Below the pieces are notes generated by a model. That model ran no database searches, had not been told where the DNA came from, and was given only the letters and a program-made list of their open reading frames with translations. Made by a program: the position numbers and the translations under genes. A stretch of DNA of 64,000 bases from Methylotenera_A sp963701715 (lineage in GTDB: Bacteria; Pseudomonadota; Gammaproteobacteria; Burkholderiales; Methylophilaceae). The stretch's first letter is position 1. Each line of letters starts with the position of its first letter. Positions 62,250 through 64,000 of the stretch are shown piece after piece. The stretch is from positions 62,001 through 126,000 of the forward strand of contig CAVPAX010000003.1 of assembly GCA_963701715.1 (NCBI GenBank), written 5' to 3'.

Positions 62250-63087
62250 CATGCACTATTAAACCAAGCCCGCGTATGCGTTGTGCCAGCTTTTCTAACC
62301 ACTCGGCAGGCAGGCGACTAAGCCTTTTTGATTCTGCCTGCATAGATGGCCGTGCGATGCCATACAAATGCACACCCTGGATAAATTCTTTAACCTGATC
62401 GATCAGCGCTAAATAAGCTTCAATTTCGCTGTCTTCCGGCGGCTGGCCATCAAGTGCAAACATACAGGTCTGAATAAAAGTCGGGCAGTTTTCTGCGCAA
62501 CTGCGCAATCTCTTTATATGGCTTTGTGGACTAAGGTTGACATCGTTTATGCGCGCAATGCCTTCTTTGGTACCCGCATCCAATTTGAACCAGACCTCTC
62601 CATTGCAGCGCGCCAGATAGCTAATGCTGTCAAGAATGGGCTGCTTATCCATCAAACTGCCATTAGTGATTAAACGAATTTTTATCTTGCCTAGCAGATC
62701 GAAATCTTTTAAAACTTTTTCAACCAATACTAGTACTTGCGGAAATTCTTTTGCACTTGTGGGTTCCCCATTTCCTGAAAACGCGATGTCCTTTAGCTGA
62801 CGGTCAGTCTTGCTAACATGGCGTTGCATAAAATCACCATGCAGTACATCTGTCAGAAAAGATCTTAGCTCTTGTTCCAAGATATCGAGTTCAATGGGCG
62901 GTGGGGTGCCACGACTGAGATTCGGTACGCTGCAATAAATACAACGCCAGTTACAGGCATTGTTGGTGTTAAGATTGATACCAATTGAAACGCCCCCGGC
63001 ACGTCTCGAAACAACGGGGTAAACATAGCGTAAGCCGCTTATATCACGGTTGTGATTGGTTACTGTAAGATAATTCTGCAAAGTCAT
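62239..63087 (-). CDS. Radical SAM protein of unknown target
   Basis: 282 residues. The cluster motif is CNWRCIYC (C-x3-C-x2-C) in an N-terminal half that resembles the tRNA-wybutosine-like/COG0731 group as far as I can judge (VSIGINLNTNNACNWRC, FSGNGEPT, LITNGSLM). SAM-binding GxP-like stretches are present; no SPASM or other extra cluster is seen. The substrate is unknown. A 16-bp palindrome (ATTTGA-TATT-TCAAAT, 63097-63112) lies 10 bp before its start. It follows fnr on the same strand with an 80-bp gap. Confidence 0.85.
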   Translation of the reverse strand: MTLQNYLTVTNHNRDISGLRYVYPVVSRRAGGVSIGINLNTNNACNWRCIYCSVPNLSRGTPPPIELDILEQELRSFLTDVLHGDFMQRHVSKTDRQLKDIAFSGNGEPTSAKEFPQVLVLVEKVLKDFDLLGKIKIRLITNGSLMDKQPILDSISYLARCNGEVWFKLDAGTKEGIARINDVNLSPQSHIKRLRSCAENCPTFIQTCMFALDGQPPEDSEIEAYLALIDQVKEFIQGVHLYGIARPSMQAESKRLSRLPAEWLEKLAQRIRGLGLIVHVSP

Positions 63088-63167
63088 ACTATGTGAATTT
63101 GATATTTCAAATGCAACTGCTTAAAAAGAAGCCGTGCTTGACAATATAGCTCTAAATAACAAAAGCA

Positions 63168-63884
63168 TTAAAAAGCTTGAGCATTAAAGATTTTTTTCAG
63201 CGCTTCCGGATCAAGTATGCGCACATAACGCTGTTTGACTTCGATAATGCCATCTTCACTAAACTTTGAAAAAGTACGACTTACTGTTTCGAGTTTTAAA
63301 CCGAGATAACTGCCAATTTCTTCACGCGTCATTCTTAATGTGAGCTCGGTTTGTGAGTAACCACGGGCATGCAGACGCTGCACCAGATTCAAAAGAAAGG
63401 CTGCCACCCTTTCTTCAGCGCGCATATTGCCTAATAACATCATTACGCCATTTTCGCGCACAATCTCACGGCTCATGATTTTATGAACATGACGTTGCAA
63501 CACTGGAAATTCACGGGAGAGGTCTTCTATGCTGGCAAATGGCAACATACATACTTCAGCATCTTCAAGTGCTACAGCATTACAGTTATGGCGGTCTGTC
63601 ACAATGCCATCTAACCCCATAATTTCGCCTGCCATTTGGAAGCCGGTCACTTGTTCACGGCCATCTTCACTCGAAATGCAGGTTTTAAAAAATCCTGTAC
63701 GAATGGCATATAGTGACGTGAATGTATCACCACTACTAAATAACAATTCACCTTGTTTAACCTTGCGGCGTTTTTCAACCACTTCATCAAGCTTATTTAT
63801 TTCGTCAGAATTTAAACCAACAGGCAGGCAAATCTCTCGCATATTACAGTTTGAGCAAGCGACTTTAAAGGTTTCAGAGTTCAT
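63168..63884 (-). CDS. fnr: FNR-type oxygen-sensing transcriptional regulator
   Basis: 238-residue CRP/FNR regulator. The N-terminal Cys cluster C10-x2-C13-x5-C19, plus C112 in EVCMLPF, has the same spacing as the four 4Fe-4S ligands of E. coli FNR (20, 23, 29, 122). A cyclic-nucleotide-like domain is followed by a dimerisation helix and an HTH (EEIGSYLGLKLETVSRTFSKF) with E-xx-SR of the FNR class, which reads TTGAT half-sites. It likely controls the ccoN and rne boxes in this window. The 116 bp upstream to the window end show no clear box. Confidence 0.95.
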   Translation of the reverse strand: MNSETFKVACSNCNMREICLPVGLNSDEINKLDEVVEKRRKVKQGELLFSSGDTFTSLYAIRTGFFKTCISSEDGREQVTGFQMAGEIMGLDGIVTDRHNCNAVALEDAEVCMLPFASIEDLSREFPVLQRHVHKIMSREIVRENGVMMLLGNMRAEERVAAFLLNLVQRLHARGYSQTELTLRMTREEIGSYLGLKLETVSRTFSKFSEDGIIEVKQRYVRILDPEALKKIFNAQAF

Positions 63885-64000
63885 ATTTTGCTAGGAAATA
63901 ACATCAATAGATTAAGCATACCGCTTTCCGGCTTTTATTCATAGATGTGGCGTCAGACATTTTTATTCAAGTATCGATCATATTCCGAAACCTCCTATAA

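Noticed and set aside
63097..63112. ATTTGA-TATT-TCAAAT as an FNR box for the radical SAM gene
   Set aside because: The TTGA and TCAA halves are two bases closer than in an FNR site, so it does not fit TTGAT-N4-ATCAA.
1..64000. CRISPR array, insertion sequence, prophage or toxin-antitoxin system
   Set aside because: No spaced repeats, transposase, integrase, phage structural gene or small paired toxin-antitoxin frames were recognised.

Overview
The window reads like a chromosomal segment of a betaproteobacterium, most likely a Methylophilaceae-type (Methylotenera-like) methylotroph. This placement is inferred from overall gene content (proteobacterial DapC, PilU, an rluC-HAD-Rieske-sppA run, a cbb3 oxidase cluster, a PQQ dehydrogenase) and moderate GC; no rRNA or tRNA was seen to confirm it. 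I see no prophage, insertion sequence, CRISPR array or tRNA gene.

Layout. 0-7 kb: a tightly packed minus-strand run (M48 protease, small cytochrome c, rsgA, a frameshifted histone-deacetylase-family gene, HD-GYP and EAL proteins), then orn. 7.5-25.4 kb: glycogen genes (glgA, glgB, glgC, a GH57 hydrolase, malQ, a ROK glucokinase, pgi) interleaved with crcB, rne and an rluC-HAD-Rieske-sppA operon. 25.4-34.8 kb: the widely conserved queG/tsaE/amidase/mutL/miaA neighbourhood, interrupted by two minus-strand inserts: an SDR oxidoreductase, and a K+ channel with a small membrane partner. 34.8-43.4 kb: an unknown membrane-anchored protein, a broken DUF2157-like gene, dapC, an EamA transporter, pilU, a TPR/SPINDLY glycosyltransferase, and MnmC as two separate overlapping genes. 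43.5-54.2 kb: an atypical PQQ dehydrogenase, then ccoI-ccoS-ccoNOQP-ccoG-ccoH and a UbiH/UbiM-like hydroxylase, ending at a terminator. ccoS and ccoQ are short genes that are easy to miss. 54.3-62.2 kb: a cation block (CaCA exchanger, degraded P-type ATPase, NhaA, intact paralogous ATPase). 62.2-64 kb: a radical SAM protein and a four-cysteine FNR.

How it fits together. FNR is encoded at the right edge. Perfect FNR boxes (TTGAT-N4-ATCAA) lie upstream of ccoN and, unexpectedly, over a predicted promoter of rne. The rne leader can fold into a multi-hairpin element and a hairpin that covers part of the Shine-Dalgarno sequence. This suggests oxygen control of both the high-affinity oxidase and RNA turnover.

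Three loci carry frame-breaking indels (histone-deacetylase-family gene, DUF2157-like gene, first P-type ATPase). Sequencing error is possible for each. The ATPase copy also lacks a conserved cation-binding Glu, which a single indel error cannot explain.
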